Shown here: positions 32,258-41,855 of the stretch, in pieces
Layout of the letters: the number at the start of each line of letters is the position of its first letter
Position numbering within the stretch: position 1 is the stretch's first letter
From: Terribacillus saccharophilus
GTDB taxonomy: Bacteria > Bacillota > Bacilli > Bacillales > Amphibacillaceae
Direction of reading: 5' to 3'
Length of the DNA stretch: 64,000 nt
Assembly (NCBI RefSeq): GCF_002272075.1
Contig: NZ_NPBJ01000002.1
Span: 1 to 64,000, forward strand
Notes under the pieces: model-generated
Seen by the model: only the letters and a program-made list of their open reading frames with translations
Database searches by the model: none
What the model was told of the DNA's origin: nothing
Program-made: the position numbers and the translations under genes

Positions 32258-33857
32258 AGAGACTGTCCTCCTGTGTCCGCTTATTATAAGCTTCTTTTGC
32301 GGGAAGGGAGAGTCCATAGTCTGACAGATCTTTTCTCTTCCAAATTCCTGCAGGCTGGTCATCTGCTACTATACGCCCTTGATCCACAATCAACACGCGC
32401 GAAGCAAAACGATCGACCAGTTCCATATCATGTGTAATCATGACAATGGTGCACCCGCGTTGATGATGTCTCCAGATTAAATCCATCAGTACTTCAGTAG
32501 TATGGCTGTCTTGACCGAATGTTGGTTCATCAAGCACGAGCAGTTGAGGCTTTTGAACAAGCATGGTCGATACACTGAGCCGTCGTTTTTGACCTTGGCT
32601 CAAGGTGAATGGATGCTTATCGGCTTGTGCAGCTAACTGGATATCCTCCAAGACCCTCTGAATTTCATCCGCGTTTACTGCCTGTCCGAAGGCGATTTCA
32701 TTCCAAACAGAGTCTGTAAGAAACTGATGCTCAGGATTTTGAAATACATAACCGATTTGCTGGTAGAGTTCATTTGTTTTCCAACGACGTAACTTCTTTC
32801 CGAGAACTTCGATATCTCCGGCTGTGGGCTTCAGCAATCCAGTAATTTGCCGGGAAAGAAGCGTCTTTCCGCTGCCGTTTTTCCCTGTAATAGCCAGGAA
32901 TTCTCCGTGCTTAATAGTAAGAGCAGGGATATCCAGCAAGACCTTTTCTTTATTGCGAAAAACAGCATTCTCCACTTGAATGATTTGCTCTTTCTTCTGC
33001 AAAACCTCTGAAGTTTTCGTCTGAAACTGCAAATCAGGAGGGAGAAGGTCAATTGTAAGCGGCCAGGGCTTTGGAAGCTGTGCTTGCTTGGCAAGAAGAG
33101 CTGCTTCTGGCAGCCAAATGCCGCGCTGCTGTAGCTCCTCGTCATACATGTTTACTGCCTCACTCAAGTCTCCGTCAAAGAATAATGATCCATCTTGGTC
33201 CAGCAGCATCGTCCGGTTAATAATAGGCAGCCAGTAGTCAATGTTGTGCTCAATAATCAGAAGTGTGATCTCCTGCTCTTCTTTTAGGTGACGGATTGTT
33301 TCAACAAGGTCCTTGCTCGCAGCCGGATCCAGATTAGCTGTCGGTTCATCTAAAATGAGCAACCGAGGCTCCAGTGCCAGAACTGCTGCAAGTGCCAGCT
33401 TCTGTTTCTGCCCGCCGGAAAGGGTGTGGATTTGATCTTTTTTCCGATGCTGCAAACCGACAAGGGAGAGGACTCGATCGATTTCTGACTCCATCAAATC
33501 CGGAGATATTTTCTTATTTTCTAAGCCGAAGGCAATTTCATCCTCTACTGTCAGCATGCAGAATTGCGTTTCTGGATCCTGAAATACAGTTCCAACCTCT
33601 AAATTGATTTTTCCGCTTTTGAAGTCCTCGATCTTGGATCCTGCGAAGTAGATACTACCGCTCATCTTCCCATCCAGTTCTTTTGGATACAACCCGTTTA
33701 AACAGTATGTGAGTGTGCTCTTTCCAGACCCGCTTGGTCCCAGCAGGAGTATGCTTTCTCCTTCTTGGACCGTAAAACTCAAATCATCTAAGGTAGGCGT
33801 GCTCTCTTCCTCAAATGTGACGGTCAGTTGGTCAACTTCCAGTAGAGCCTGTGTCAT
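32244..33857 (-). CDS. ykoD: ECF transporter duplicated ATPase YkoD
   Basis: This protein has 537 residues and contains two fused ABC ATPase domains. The first has Walker A GPSGSGKST near residue 37, the signature LSGGQKQK and Walker B LLILDEPTANLD. The second has TGKNGSGKT near residue 325, LSQGQKRRL and LLVLDEPTFGQD. The second signature has Gln instead of the first Gly, which is common in this family. It starts with an ATGA overlap on the ykoE stop and drives the YkoE-YkoC importer. Confidence 0.93.
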   Translation of the reverse strand: MTQALLEVDQLTVTFEEESTPTLDDLSFTVQEGESILLLGPSGSGKSTLTYCLNGLYPKELDGKMSGSIYFAGSKIEDFKSGKINLEVGTVFQDPETQFCMLTVEDEIAFGLENKKISPDLMESEIDRVLSLVGLQHRKKDQIHTLSGGQKQKLALAAVLALEPRLLILDEPTANLDPAASKDLVETIRHLKEEQEITLLIIEHNIDYWLPIINRTMLLDQDGSLFFDGDLSEAVNMYDEELQQRGIWLPEAALLAKQAQLPKPWPLTIDLLPPDLQFQTKTSEVLQKKEQIIQVENAVFRNKEKVLLDIPALTIKHGEFLAITGKNGSGKTLLSRQITGLLKPTAGDIEVLGKKLRRWKTNELYQQIGYVFQNPEHQFLTDSVWNEIAFGQAVNADEIQRVLEDIQLAAQADKHPFTLSQGQKRRLSVSTMLVQKPQLLVLDEPTFGQDSHTTEVLMDLIWRHHQRGCTIVMITHDMELVDRFASRVLIVDQGRIVADDQPAGIWKRKDLSDYGLSLPAKEAYNKRTQEDSLYASY

Positions 33858-34432
33858 CCTGCTTTTCGCTGGCGATATGTTTTACCGAGCGGGAAGCTCG
33901 TCAATGTGCCAGTTTTCGCCAGCGCCTCACTGATTGCTTTGCCGATCAAACCACTTATAACAGCTCCACTGATGATTCGTACAACAAGCATAAGCACAAC
34001 GTAAGAAGGGTCAAGAGCTACAAAACCACCTCGGAAATAACCCCAGATGAAACTTGTAATGGCAGCCCCAATACCAGCACCCATTAATACAAGAACATGA
34101 TAAGAACGATAGCGTGTCAGGGCAAATGCTGCTTCAGCTCCAAGACCTTGTACGACAGCAGAGAGAATAACGATAGGTCCGACACTGCTGCCAATCAGCA
34201 CTTCGACAACTCCGGCAATCGTTTCCGAGACAAGAGCAACACCGGGTTTTTGGATGATATAAGCAGCTACGATCGAGACAAGGAACCATACCCCGAAGAT
34301 TATATCAGTTCCGATCGGTCCGATTAGTCCCATCATGACGACGTTGACTGGCAGGAATAGGAGATAAACAATGCCGAACACGACAGCGAGCGCTGCCATG
34401 ACGACTATATCTTTCATTCTCCAGTTTTTCAT
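33854..34432 (-). CDS. ykoE: ECF transporter substrate-specific component YkoE
   Basis: This 192-residue protein has about five to six membrane helices and is the substrate-binding S-component. The start MKNWRMKDIVVMAALAVVFG, the PVNVVMMGLIGPIGTDIIFG segment and the VEVLIGSSVGPIVI helix match YkoE. In B. subtilis, this system responds to thiamin and is assigned to hydroxymethylpyrimidine or thiamin uptake. It overlaps ykoF and ykoD by ATGA junctions, and the whole operon is preceded by a TPP riboswitch. Confidence 0.92.
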   Translation of the reverse strand: MKNWRMKDIVVMAALAVVFGIVYLLFLPVNVVMMGLIGPIGTDIIFGVWFLVSIVAAYIIQKPGVALVSETIAGVVEVLIGSSVGPIVILSAVVQGLGAEAAFALTRYRSYHVLVLMGAGIGAAITSFIWGYFRGGFVALDPSYVVLMLVVRIISGAVISGLIGKAISEALAKTGTLTSFPLGKTYRQRKAG

Positions 34433-35037
34433 TTGATTCCACCCTTTGCAGATGGACTGTTGGCTGACATTGTCACTGTCATAACTGTATGGGATGAACC
34501 TGAGTTTTCAGTTTCAGTAAAGACATGCTCCAAACCTTCAAAAACATCAATACTATTACCATCAAGGCGAGTGGAATAATGAGACTTGGAAACAGTTATT
34601 CCGTGGGAACGCATGTTTCCAATTTGACTGTAGATGGTATCCATATAATTTCCGCCGCCCAAAGGATATAGCGAGAATTTGGAAGCTGTCTCAAGCTTTA
34701 TATCTTTTACATTCGGAAGGTTTAGCTTTGTTTCGTCCTCGGCCATATAGACATCCCCAGTAGAATCACCGGGACATCCAATTGAATATGTACCATTGAA
34801 CACAACATGATGACCATCTTTAGCTGCTGCTAAGAAAATAGCAGAGGTGACATCGAATACGTGCGGAATTCTCCCACGCACTAATGTTGTGACATCGTCG
34901 GTCTCAATCCAAACTTTTGACGTATCTACGGTTCTCAGCGCCTCTAGAATGATTTCTTTGAATCTGTCTGCCATCGGATAAACCGAAAAACTGCAGCCGG
35001 CAATCCGGCTAGTTCCGCAATAATTTTGTATTTCCAT
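34429..35037 (-). CDS. ykoF: Thiamin/HMP-binding protein YkoF
   Basis: YkoF is a soluble protein built of two similar ACT-like domains that bind thiamin or its pyrimidine. The protein has 202 residues from the ATG at 35037, which follows AGGAGGAATCATT. The two repeated halves are visible as GCSFSVYPMADRFKEII and SKFSLYPLGGGNYMDTI. It is the first gene after the TPP riboswitch and overlaps ykoE. Confidence 0.92.
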   Translation of the reverse strand: MEIQNYCGTSRIAGCSFSVYPMADRFKEIILEALRTVDTSKVWIETDDVTTLVRGRIPHVFDVTSAIFLAAAKDGHHVVFNGTYSIGCPGDSTGDVYMAEDETKLNLPNVKDIKLETASKFSLYPLGGGNYMDTIYSQIGNMRSHGITVSKSHYSTRLDGNSIDVFEGLEHVFTETENSGSSHTVMTVTMSANSPSAKGGIK

Positions 35038-35061
35038 AATGATTCCTCCTATTTTTTTGCA

Positions 35062-35095
35062 TATAAAAAGCGACGGCACCATAGGGCGCAGTCGC
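35062..35095 (-). terminator. Riboswitch-controlled terminator before ykoF
   Basis: On the minus strand, GCGAC-T-GCGCC and GGTGC-C-GTCGC form an imperfect 11-bp stem followed by TTTTTAT. It lies between the TPP aptamer and ykoF, the expected place for transcription control. Confidence 0.8.
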
Positions 35096-35123
35096 AGAAT
35101 ATACAAAAAGAATAGGACAATTC

Positions 35124-35217
35124 TGGCTGCACTTCCCCACGCTGGTATTATCCAGATCGAGTTCAAAGGGTCAGAATCACATGATTCCTCTCAGCCGTTA
35201 CCAGCTCCCCCAGTGCG
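35124..35217 (-). ncRNA. TPP riboswitch (THI element)
   Basis: Read on the minus strand, the element has the conserved TPP aptamer pieces in order: ACTGGGGGAGCTGG, GGCTGAGAGGA, ACCCTTTGAACTCGATCTGG and ATACCAGCGTGGGGAA. It controls the ykoFEDC thiamin-precursor importer: with TPP bound, the downstream terminator should form and shut off the operon. Confidence 0.96.
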
Positions 35218-35399
35218 TCGCTTATGCAATTGATAGCTCTATAGTAAAAAAGATAGCTGGATTTGTAAAGGGTTTCTTACTGAAAGATTCTGATTTCTCC
35301 CTGAAGTAAGGTCTAAGATTCTCTAGAAAATAGAAAGAAGTGAGAGGGTTATCCCACCAACTGTAAGGGAAATAGAAAAGAAAAATGGAGGGGAGAATT

Positions 35400-36344
35400 A
35401 TGGAGAAGCACGCTTTTTCGGATGCTGTTTGGGAGTGGGTGCAACTCGATTGGAAGAAGGATATGGAGAGAGAGAACGAGTTAAAACCGTACACTCAGAA
35501 TATACAATGGTTAGAACATGTACAGGCTTCAGACACAAATAGTCTGCAAATGGAAACGACCGATGAAAATTCATTGGCTCTTTGGGGCTCTCTTATCTAT
35601 GTGCAAGAAGCAGACAAGGAGGAGGAAAGCCATCTTTTTCACTTCTTCGTAAAAGAGAACACGCTCTTGACAACAGCACTTGATTTCAGTCTTTTATCAA
35701 CGACAACCAAAGATGAGATCCTCGCGAAAATGCATATTGCGGACAATGCGGTTGAGGGATTCATGATACTCCTTGGTGAAATCATTTCAGCTTTCTTACA
35801 TAAAATGGATCAATATGAAGTCAGATTGAACGATCTCCTTTGGCAGGTCAAGAAGAACAACGACACAAAACTACTTAATAAGATAGCAGAAAACAGACAT
35901 GAAATATTAGTATGGAAAAACTTTTTGATTCCATTTGTAGAGGTTAAGACTGGCGTAGTGGAAGCATTTGGGGAGAAGTATACAGACAATATACATTATA
36001 AGCGGACAAATTACCGATTCGACCGCTGTCAGAACCTTGTGCGAGCTTATGAAGAAGAAATCAGAGGTTTGATTGACTTTGAAGATGTTGTCTCTTCCTT
36101 TAGAGGCAATGAAATAATGAAGACACTTACTGTCATAACAGTACTGTTTACGCCAGTTATGGCATTGGGTGCATTATGGGGTATGAATTTTGACAATATG
36201 CCAGAATTGAAATGGAAATTTGGTTATGCTGGAGCGCTGTTCCTGATCGTCTTTTCGACTATTCTCGTATATTGGTTCTTAAAAGCAAAGGGATGGACTG
36301 GCGATATGCTAAAGTCCAGAAAGAAACAGAAATATGTAGATTAA
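35400..36344 (+). CDS. CorA-family divalent cation transporter
   Basis: The protein has 314 residues from the ATG at 35400, 5 bases after GGAGGGGAG; an ATG 15 bases upstream overlaps that site. It has a large cytoplasmic N-terminal domain with a long helix and two C-terminal membrane helices. The first helix ends in the family signature GMNF (ALGALWGMNFDNMPEL), which forms the ion-selective pore mouth. This is the YfjQ-like subgroup of magnesium transporters. No M-box or other magnesium riboswitch is visible upstream. Confidence 0.88.
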   Translation: MEKHAFSDAVWEWVQLDWKKDMERENELKPYTQNIQWLEHVQASDTNSLQMETTDENSLALWGSLIYVQEADKEEESHLFHFFVKENTLLTTALDFSLLSTTTKDEILAKMHIADNAVEGFMILLGEIISAFLHKMDQYEVRLNDLLWQVKKNNDTKLLNKIAENRHEILVWKNFLIPFVEVKTGVVEAFGEKYTDNIHYKRTNYRFDRCQNLVRAYEEEIRGLIDFEDVVSSFRGNEIMKTLTVITVLFTPVMALGALWGMNFDNMPELKWKFGYAGALFLIVFSTILVYWFLKAKGWTGDMLKSRKKQKYVD

Positions 36345-36411
36345 CGAATGTCTATAAAAAAAGAGTGAGGAGAAGCGAGTGTTCTCTTCACTCCACAAAT
36401 AATTCAGGATC

Positions 36412-37971
36412 TTATTTTGCTTTATTTTTTTCGTTGTTTGCAGCTTTTTCTATGCGTCTAAAGCGCCTCAAATCAGCCTTCCGCACAGGAAGTGGTTCAT
36501 CCTTCAGCAATTTAACCATACTGATAATCAGCAGGAGCATAAGTATCGTAAACGGGAGTGCAGAAATGAGTGATGCGGTCTGCAATGCATCCAGCCCGCC
36601 AGCATAAAGAAGGACACCTGCAATGGCTGCCATTAAGAGCCCCCAAATCACTTTCATATACAATGGAGGATTCAGGTTTCCATAGCTTGTCATACTTGCC
36701 AAAATATAAGTGGCTGAATCTGCTGAAGTAACTAAAAAAGTAAATATGAGAAGGATTGCTAGTACAGAAATAATTTGGGTCAGTGGCAAGTATTCAAACA
36801 CCTGAAACAAGGAGGAATTCAAATCATTATTAACAGCTTCTGCGATCGCAGTTCCATTATTCAAGTCGCTGTAAAGTGCTGTACCTCCAAATACGGCAAT
36901 CCATAAGCATGCGATTGCTGGTGGTATGACCATTACACCGATAATGTATTCACGAATTGTCCTGCCTCGCGAAACACGTGCTACAAAAGCCCCTACAAAT
37001 GGAGACCATGCAATTGCCCAAGCCCAGTAAAAGATGGTCCAGTCAAGTACCCATTCACCACCCTGATAGGGCTGTAAACGTAGGCTGTACGGAATAAACT
37101 GCGTAAAATAATCTCCAAGTGCCACCACAAATGTATCCAATATAAAAACAGTTGGTCCAGTGAAAAATACAAACACCAGTAATAACAAAGCAATTCCCAG
37201 GTTCAGATTACTTAAATAGGCTATTCCTTTGCTAATGCCGGTTGCAGATGAAATTAAATATGCAATGAGCATGGCAGCGATGATCAGGAATTGAATTCCA
37301 ATAGAGTTGCTCGTTCCGAATACAGCATTCAATCCGCCGTTCATCTGCAAGACGCCTAATCCGACAGAGGTAGCAATCCCCATTACTGTTGCAATGACTG
37401 CCAGGGAATCAATGGTTTCTTTAACTGCTGTTTTTTTTCCGGTTACGGGTTCCAGTGCTGTAGATACTAGGCCGTCCTTCTTTTTTCTGAACTGCAAAAA
37501 ACCGATGACAAGACCGACAATTGCAAAAACTGACCACTGACTGATTCCCCAGTGAAAGAAGGAATACCCCATTGCAACTCTGGCTGCTTCTTCAGTCTGT
37601 GCTTCTTGCCCGCGAAAAGGGGATGTGAAAAAGTGGCTCATTGGTTCTGCTACTCCCCAAAAAACCAAGCCTGCGCCAAAGCCAGCTGAAAATAGCATAC
37701 CGATCCAAGTAAAGAATCGAAACTCAGGCCTTTCCTTTTCTCCGCCAAGACGAATTGTGCCGTATTTACTAATTGCCAGACCGACTAAGAATACAATTAC
37801 GATGAATACAGCCAATAAATAAAGCCAACCGAAATTTACAGTAGTGAAACGAAATAGACGACCGGCTGCGGCCCCAAACGCTTTAGGTATAATAGCGCCT
37901 ATTAAAACCAGAGCAAGAATGACGAGAGAAGAAACAATGAATACGGGATTTTTCCAAACTTGTTTATTCAT
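36412..37971 (-). CDS. BCCT family osmolyte transporter (OpuD-like)
   Basis: This 519-residue carrier has twelve predicted membrane helices and imports betaine, choline, carnitine or similar osmolytes. The family signature is WAIAWSPFVGAFVARVSRGR on helix 8. The glycine-rich stretch of helix 3 reads SAGFGAGLVFWGVAEP, where the well-studied Na-coupled carrier BetP has GMGIG. The C-terminal tail is charged and basic, as in osmosensing members. It stands alone on the minus strand. Its presence fits a salt-tolerant organism. Confidence 0.9.
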   Translation of the reverse strand: MNKQVWKNPVFIVSSLVILALVLIGAIIPKAFGAAAGRLFRFTTVNFGWLYLLAVFIVIVFLVGLAISKYGTIRLGGEKERPEFRFFTWIGMLFSAGFGAGLVFWGVAEPMSHFFTSPFRGQEAQTEEAARVAMGYSFFHWGISQWSVFAIVGLVIGFLQFRKKKDGLVSTALEPVTGKKTAVKETIDSLAVIATVMGIATSVGLGVLQMNGGLNAVFGTSNSIGIQFLIIAAMLIAYLISSATGISKGIAYLSNLNLGIALLLLVFVFFTGPTVFILDTFVVALGDYFTQFIPYSLRLQPYQGGEWVLDWTIFYWAWAIAWSPFVGAFVARVSRGRTIREYIIGVMVIPPAIACLWIAVFGGTALYSDLNNGTAIAEAVNNDLNSSLFQVFEYLPLTQIISVLAILLIFTFLVTSADSATYILASMTSYGNLNPPLYMKVIWGLLMAAIAGVLLYAGGLDALQTASLISALPFTILMLLLIISMVKLLKDEPLPVRKADLRRFRRIEKAANNEKNKAK

Positions 37972-38204
37972 GACTACCTCCTAATATGTATCTAGTAACG
38001 AATACCCAATGAAAAGATACGTAAACCGAAAATTTATTCACCTAAAAATAATGGTGAAAATGTAGTGATACTGAAATCTCTGCTATTCGTGTACTTTAAA
38101 AGAATCTACAAAGGATTATTTGAAAAAAGAAGTAACAATCAAAGAATTTTTTTGAAGCGTTTATCACAAAGTAAGACATACTTTAAAGTGAAAGATGGGT
38201 TTAT

Positions 38205-39470
38205 ATGGAGCAAAAAGTCATACAATCGATCAAAAAATATGCCGTTCCATTAACAGGTGAAGCAGATTTGAATATCATAAGGGGAAAAACCGATAAAGCA
38301 AGGTTTGTTTTGCTGGGAGAAGCATCCCATGGGACTTCTGAGTTTTATACGGTACGTGCTGAAATAACTAAAAAGCTGATCACCGAGAAAGGATTTACAT
38401 TTGTAGCAGTAGAAGGAGACTGGCCGGCTTGTCAGGCAGTAAACCGCTATATTAAGGGCTATGATACTGTAAGCGAATCTGCTCGGGAAGTTCTCAGCAG
38501 TTTTAATCGTTGGCCGACATGGATGTGGGCGAATGAAGAAATTCTCGATTTAATTGAGTGGATGAAGGATTTTAACGAGAATCCTGATGTCCAGCCAAAG
38601 GTTGGCTTTTATGGAATAGATATGTACAGTCTCTGGGAATCGATGGAAGAAGTTATTTCCTACTTAACGAAGATTGACTCACCCGATGTAGAAATCGCAA
38701 AGAAAGCATTTACTTGTTTTGAACCATTTAACAGGGACAACCAGGAATATGCTGTATCTGCCGGTCTGTATTCCGAAGGCTGTATTGACGAAGTCGCCAA
38801 GCTTTTGGCAACGATACAAAAAAAGAAAGACCAATATCCATGTGAAGAAGAGCTAAGTCTTAATTTAGAAGTAAATGCACTCGTAGCTTATAATGCAGAG
38901 CATTATTATCGCGCAATGGTTGTTCGAGATGAAGAATCATGGAATATAAGAGATAAACATATGGTACATGCTCTGGACGAGGTAATGAAGTTTTATGGAT
39001 CAAAAGGTAAGGCGATTGTATGGGAGCATAACACACATGTTGGAGACGCCCGGGCTACAGATATGGCGCATAACGGTATGGTCAATGTAGGAGAGCTAAT
39101 ACGGGAGCAAAATGCTCCTGAGGATGTATATGTAATAGGATTCGGTACGCACAAAGGAACTGTAATAGCAGCAGATGAATGGGGAGTCAATCATGATGTT
39201 AAGATTGTTCCAAAAGCGGTTAGAGGATCCTGGGAAGATCTTATGCATCGAGCTGGAGCATTCGATAAGATGCTCTTTTTCGATAAAGAAAATGAACATT
39301 TATTCCAACAGAAAATCGGACATCGAGCTATCGGAGTAGTGTATCGGCCAGAGTTTGAACAGTTTGGTAATTATGTGCCCTCTCATATGGCCCAGCGGTA
39401 TGATGGGTTTATCTATATTGATGAAACGAATGCCTTAAGGCCTTTGGCAGTCGAGATGGTTTTGCTTTAA
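38205..39470 (+). CDS. Erythromycin esterase family protein
   Basis: The protein has 421 residues and shows the family's conserved blocks: LLGEASHGTSEFY near residue 37, VAVEGDWPACQAVNRY near residue 67, WEHNTHVGDAR with the conserved histidine, and FGTHKGTVIAADEWG. In EreA/EreB, the first His acts as general base in macrolide ring hydrolysis. Most Bacillus relatives do not give resistance and their natural substrate is unknown, so I do not call it a resistance gene. The start lacks a strong ribosome site. A terminator follows. Confidence 0.88.
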   Translation: MEQKVIQSIKKYAVPLTGEADLNIIRGKTDKARFVLLGEASHGTSEFYTVRAEITKKLITEKGFTFVAVEGDWPACQAVNRYIKGYDTVSESAREVLSSFNRWPTWMWANEEILDLIEWMKDFNENPDVQPKVGFYGIDMYSLWESMEEVISYLTKIDSPDVEIAKKAFTCFEPFNRDNQEYAVSAGLYSEGCIDEVAKLLATIQKKKDQYPCEEELSLNLEVNALVAYNAEHYYRAMVVRDEESWNIRDKHMVHALDEVMKFYGSKGKAIVWEHNTHVGDARATDMAHNGMVNVGELIREQNAPEDVYVIGFGTHKGTVIAADEWGVNHDVKIVPKAVRGSWEDLMHRAGAFDKMLFFDKENEHLFQQKIGHRAIGVVYRPEFEQFGNYVPSHMAQRYDGFIYIDETNALRPLAVEMVLL

Positions 39471-39483
39471 GGTAGTATATTTC

Positions 39484-39516
39484 AGAGGAGTCGATATAAT
39501 TTCGACTCCTCTTTGA
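39484..39516 (+). terminator. Terminator after the esterase-family gene
   Basis: A perfect 11-bp stem (AGAGGAGTCGA at 39484-39494, TCGACTCCTCT at 39502-39512) is followed by a short T tract. Confidence 0.8.
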
Positions 39517-39573
39517 ATATAATCAAGTTTCCTGCCTGAACTGCTTTATTAGTATAAGAGGAAAAACTCCAAA

Positions 39574-40326
39574 TCAATGTACTCCAAGGTAATCTAAAGC
39601 ATCCTTTACGGTAGACATTGTTGGTGAAGATAACAAGCTAAGATCCATTTCAACTGCTTCTATCGCAAGCTCTGGTCTTATACCAGTAAAGATAGACTTT
39701 ATACCGAGCAAAGAGAGAACGTGATTAATCTTGAAGAGATAATCTGTTACAACTTTGTCCAATCGTAATATACCTGAGAAATCAATAATTAAACATTGCA
39801 CATCCTGCTGCTTTGCCTTAAGAGGAACCAGTTGTAATAACTGTCTTGCTCGCTCTTCGTTAATTGAACCAACTAATGGTAAAATGGCTATCCCGTTTAA
39901 AAGGGGCACGAGGGTAGCTGAAAGTTCATTGATTTGGTTCATCATTTCCCTGTTTTTTCTCTCAGCTTCTTTTTTATCAGAGATATCTCTGACATATGTT
40001 TGAATTGCCTTCGTATCCTCAATGAAAACAGGATGACAGTATAATTCAACATCTGCTGTTGTACCGTCCAGTTTGAAGATAGATTCCTCAATCACTTCAG
40101 CGGGCTTGGCATATGCTGATTGAATTCTTTTATGTATCGTTGATTTTGAACTTTCATGAAAAATATCTAATGGACTTGCTCCGATGATATCTTCACGATT
40201 TCCTTTAAAAAAGACCTCAGCAGCATGGTTAATATAAATTATCTTTAGATCTGTATGTACAATTAAGGGATCCAATGAATATTCAATAACTTCGCGGTAA
40301 TTAATTTTCGATATGTCTTCACTCAT
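39574..40326 (-). CDS. PAS-STAS sensor protein
   Basis: This 250-residue soluble protein has an N-terminal PAS domain (about 10-120), ending in the TYVRDISDKKEAERK PAC-type segment. A helical linker follows, then a C-terminal STAS domain (about 145-250, with CLIIDFSGILRLDKVV). The layout resembles the RsbR/YtvA stressosome proteins, which influence the general stress sigma factor. The phototropin-type cysteine motif of YtvA is absent from the PAS domain, so it is not a LOV light sensor. It could sense another ligand or redox state. Confidence 0.85.
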   Translation of the reverse strand: MSEDISKINYREVIEYSLDPLIVHTDLKIIYINHAAEVFFKGNREDIIGASPLDIFHESSKSTIHKRIQSAYAKPAEVIEESIFKLDGTTADVELYCHPVFIEDTKAIQTYVRDISDKKEAERKNREMMNQINELSATLVPLLNGIAILPLVGSINEERARQLLQLVPLKAKQQDVQCLIIDFSGILRLDKVVTDYLFKINHVLSLLGIKSIFTGIRPELAIEAVEMDLSLLSSPTMSTVKDALDYLGVH

Positions 40327-40440
40327 TTTTATCCCCTCCTAGTGAAAGTATAGTGAACTTTGGATACGTTAACAAGTCAAGTATCATATGCATCGAGTTT
40401 ACAAAGGAAAAATATAGCTGCTAATCATTTCTACTTATAG

Positions 40441-40476
40441 AAAAAAATTGCAGAGAATCAAGAAGCTTCTCTGCAA
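40441..40476 (-). terminator. Terminator of the thiosulfate transporter operon
   Basis: On the minus strand, TTGCAGAGAA and TTCTCTGCAA form a 10-bp stem followed by seven T residues. Confidence 0.88.
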
Positions 40477-40483
40477 TCTTCTT

Positions 40484-40708
40484 TTATTTCTTTTTAATTG
40501 TAATAGTCCAGGCAGCTTCACCTAATTGCTCATATGCGGTCACTTCATGACCTGCTTCCGCTGCCCAGCGGGGGATGGATTCAGTTCCTTGCGTACAATC
40601 AAATTGTACTTCCAGCTCATCGCCTGTTTGGATTTCTTTAATCGCTTCTTTTGCTTCTACTAGCGGGAAGGGACAAACCATTCCCATTACTTCCAATGTT
40701 TTTTTCAT
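40484..40708 (-). CDS. TusA/YeeD-type sulfurtransferase
   Basis: This 74-residue protein has the TusA motif CPFP at MVCPFPLVEAKEAI, whose cysteine carries sulfur as a persulfide. The ATG at 40708 follows AAAAGGAG; the longer frame upstream runs through the transporter gene. It is directly downstream of a YeeE-type transporter. In the known TsuA-TsuB pair, the transporter imports thiosulfate and the TusA-like partner accepts it in the cytoplasm. A role in thiosulfate uptake and sulfur trafficking is therefore likely. Confidence 0.9.
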   Translation of the reverse strand: MKKTLEVMGMVCPFPLVEAKEAIKEIQTGDELEVQFDCTQGTESIPRWAAEAGHEVTAYEQLGEAAWTITIKKK

Positions 40709-40722
40709 TCTATACACTCCTT

Positions 40723-41784
40723 TTAAGCAGTTGCTGCTTGTGCCGTTTGGCTGGTTTTTTTTCGTGGCCGTACAAATACAAAGTATGACGCAGTCCATGT
40801 GCCTAACATCATGAACCCTAAAGAGATCCATCCTTGCCATGTCATCATGGCGGTCATAACTAGACCGTTTCCGATAGAGCAGCCACCAGCTAAACCAGCT
40901 CCGAATCCCATCATTAATCCACCACTAAAACTATTGATAGTCGTTTTGAGGTCAGGAAGTCGGAATCTGAATTCACCACTCATTTTTGCTGCAAATAGAG
41001 AACCTAAGAAAATTCCGAGTACGAGGAATACACCCCAATTGATGAAACTTAGTTCTCCTGTAACTAAGTATTGCAGAATATTAGCGGATGGTGTTGTGAT
41101 GCCTAATCCAGCAATCCGACCGGTAGCGACACTTAAAGGCCACGCAAGGATGGCAATGAGTCCGATAAGAATTGCAGTTACAAATGGATGCCAGCGTTTT
41201 TCGAAAAGAATATGTGCAAGGCCGGTTTTTTTCGGTTTTAACCCGGGGATTTTAACCGTCGGTTTTCTTAAAGTGCGGAATACAATGAATCCGACAACGG
41301 CAACAAGAACAGCAATTAAAATCCAGTTATTCAATCCTAATGTTACAGCAATAGAGTTTGATTCAACTTGTATCTCTTTTACAGCTGTGTCAAATGGAAG
41401 CAATACACCTGACTTCATCATTGCAGCTACAAGCATATAGCCAGCCAATGCAATCCAGCTGCCGATCAATCCTTCTCCTGCGCGGTACCAAGTGCCTGTT
41501 GCGCAACCGCCAGCAAATATAATGCCGATACCGAATATAAAGGATCCAATGATTACAGCAACAATCGGCAACGAACCGGCACTAAATTCGAATACCCCTA
41601 AACTGATTAATGTATACACTCCAACACTTTGGATGGCTATTGCAATCAACAATGCATAAAACATGCGATTATCTTTCGCTAAATACATATCGCGAAAGCC
41701 CCCTGTTAAACAAAAACGTCCGCGCTGCATCACAAATCCAAGCAGCCCTCCGCATAGTAAACCTGTTAAAATCATTTGAAGCAT
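40723..41784 (-). CDS. YeeE/YedE family thiosulfate transporter (TsuA-like)
   Basis: This 353-residue membrane protein has the duplicated family layout. The conserved cysteines that relay thiosulfate are visible in QRGRFCLTGGFRD, AGGCATGTWYRAGEG and AGGCSIGNG. The TusA-like gene follows by 14 bases on the same strand. The set matches the E. coli YeeE-YeeD pair, proven to take up thiosulfate. The ATG at 41784 follows AGAGGTG. Confidence 0.9.
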   Translation of the reverse strand: MLQMILTGLLCGGLLGFVMQRGRFCLTGGFRDMYLAKDNRMFYALLIAIAIQSVGVYTLISLGVFEFSAGSLPIVAVIIGSFIFGIGIIFAGGCATGTWYRAGEGLIGSWIALAGYMLVAAMMKSGVLLPFDTAVKEIQVESNSIAVTLGLNNWILIAVLVAVVGFIVFRTLRKPTVKIPGLKPKKTGLAHILFEKRWHPFVTAILIGLIAILAWPLSVATGRIAGLGITTPSANILQYLVTGELSFINWGVFLVLGIFLGSLFAAKMSGEFRFRLPDLKTTINSFSGGLMMGFGAGLAGGCSIGNGLVMTAMMTWQGWISLGFMMLGTWTASYFVFVRPRKKTSQTAQAATA

Positions 41785-41855
41785 GTAAGCACCTCTCTTA
41801 TTCCGAGTATTCTTATAGGTTTTATAATAATGTTTAGCTACTTCGGAATCAACCC

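Noticed and set aside
38065-38253. 62-residue frame overlapping the start of the esterase-family gene
   Set aside because: It has no ribosome site, a random-looking Lys/Ser/Tyr-rich sequence and overlaps the better-supported gene.
38205-39470. Macrolide resistance gene
   Set aside because: It belongs to the erythromycin esterase family, but most Bacillus members do not confer resistance, so the name would overstate the evidence.
39574-40326. LOV blue-light sensor
   Set aside because: The PAS domain lacks the cysteine motif that forms the flavin adduct in YtvA-like LOV domains.
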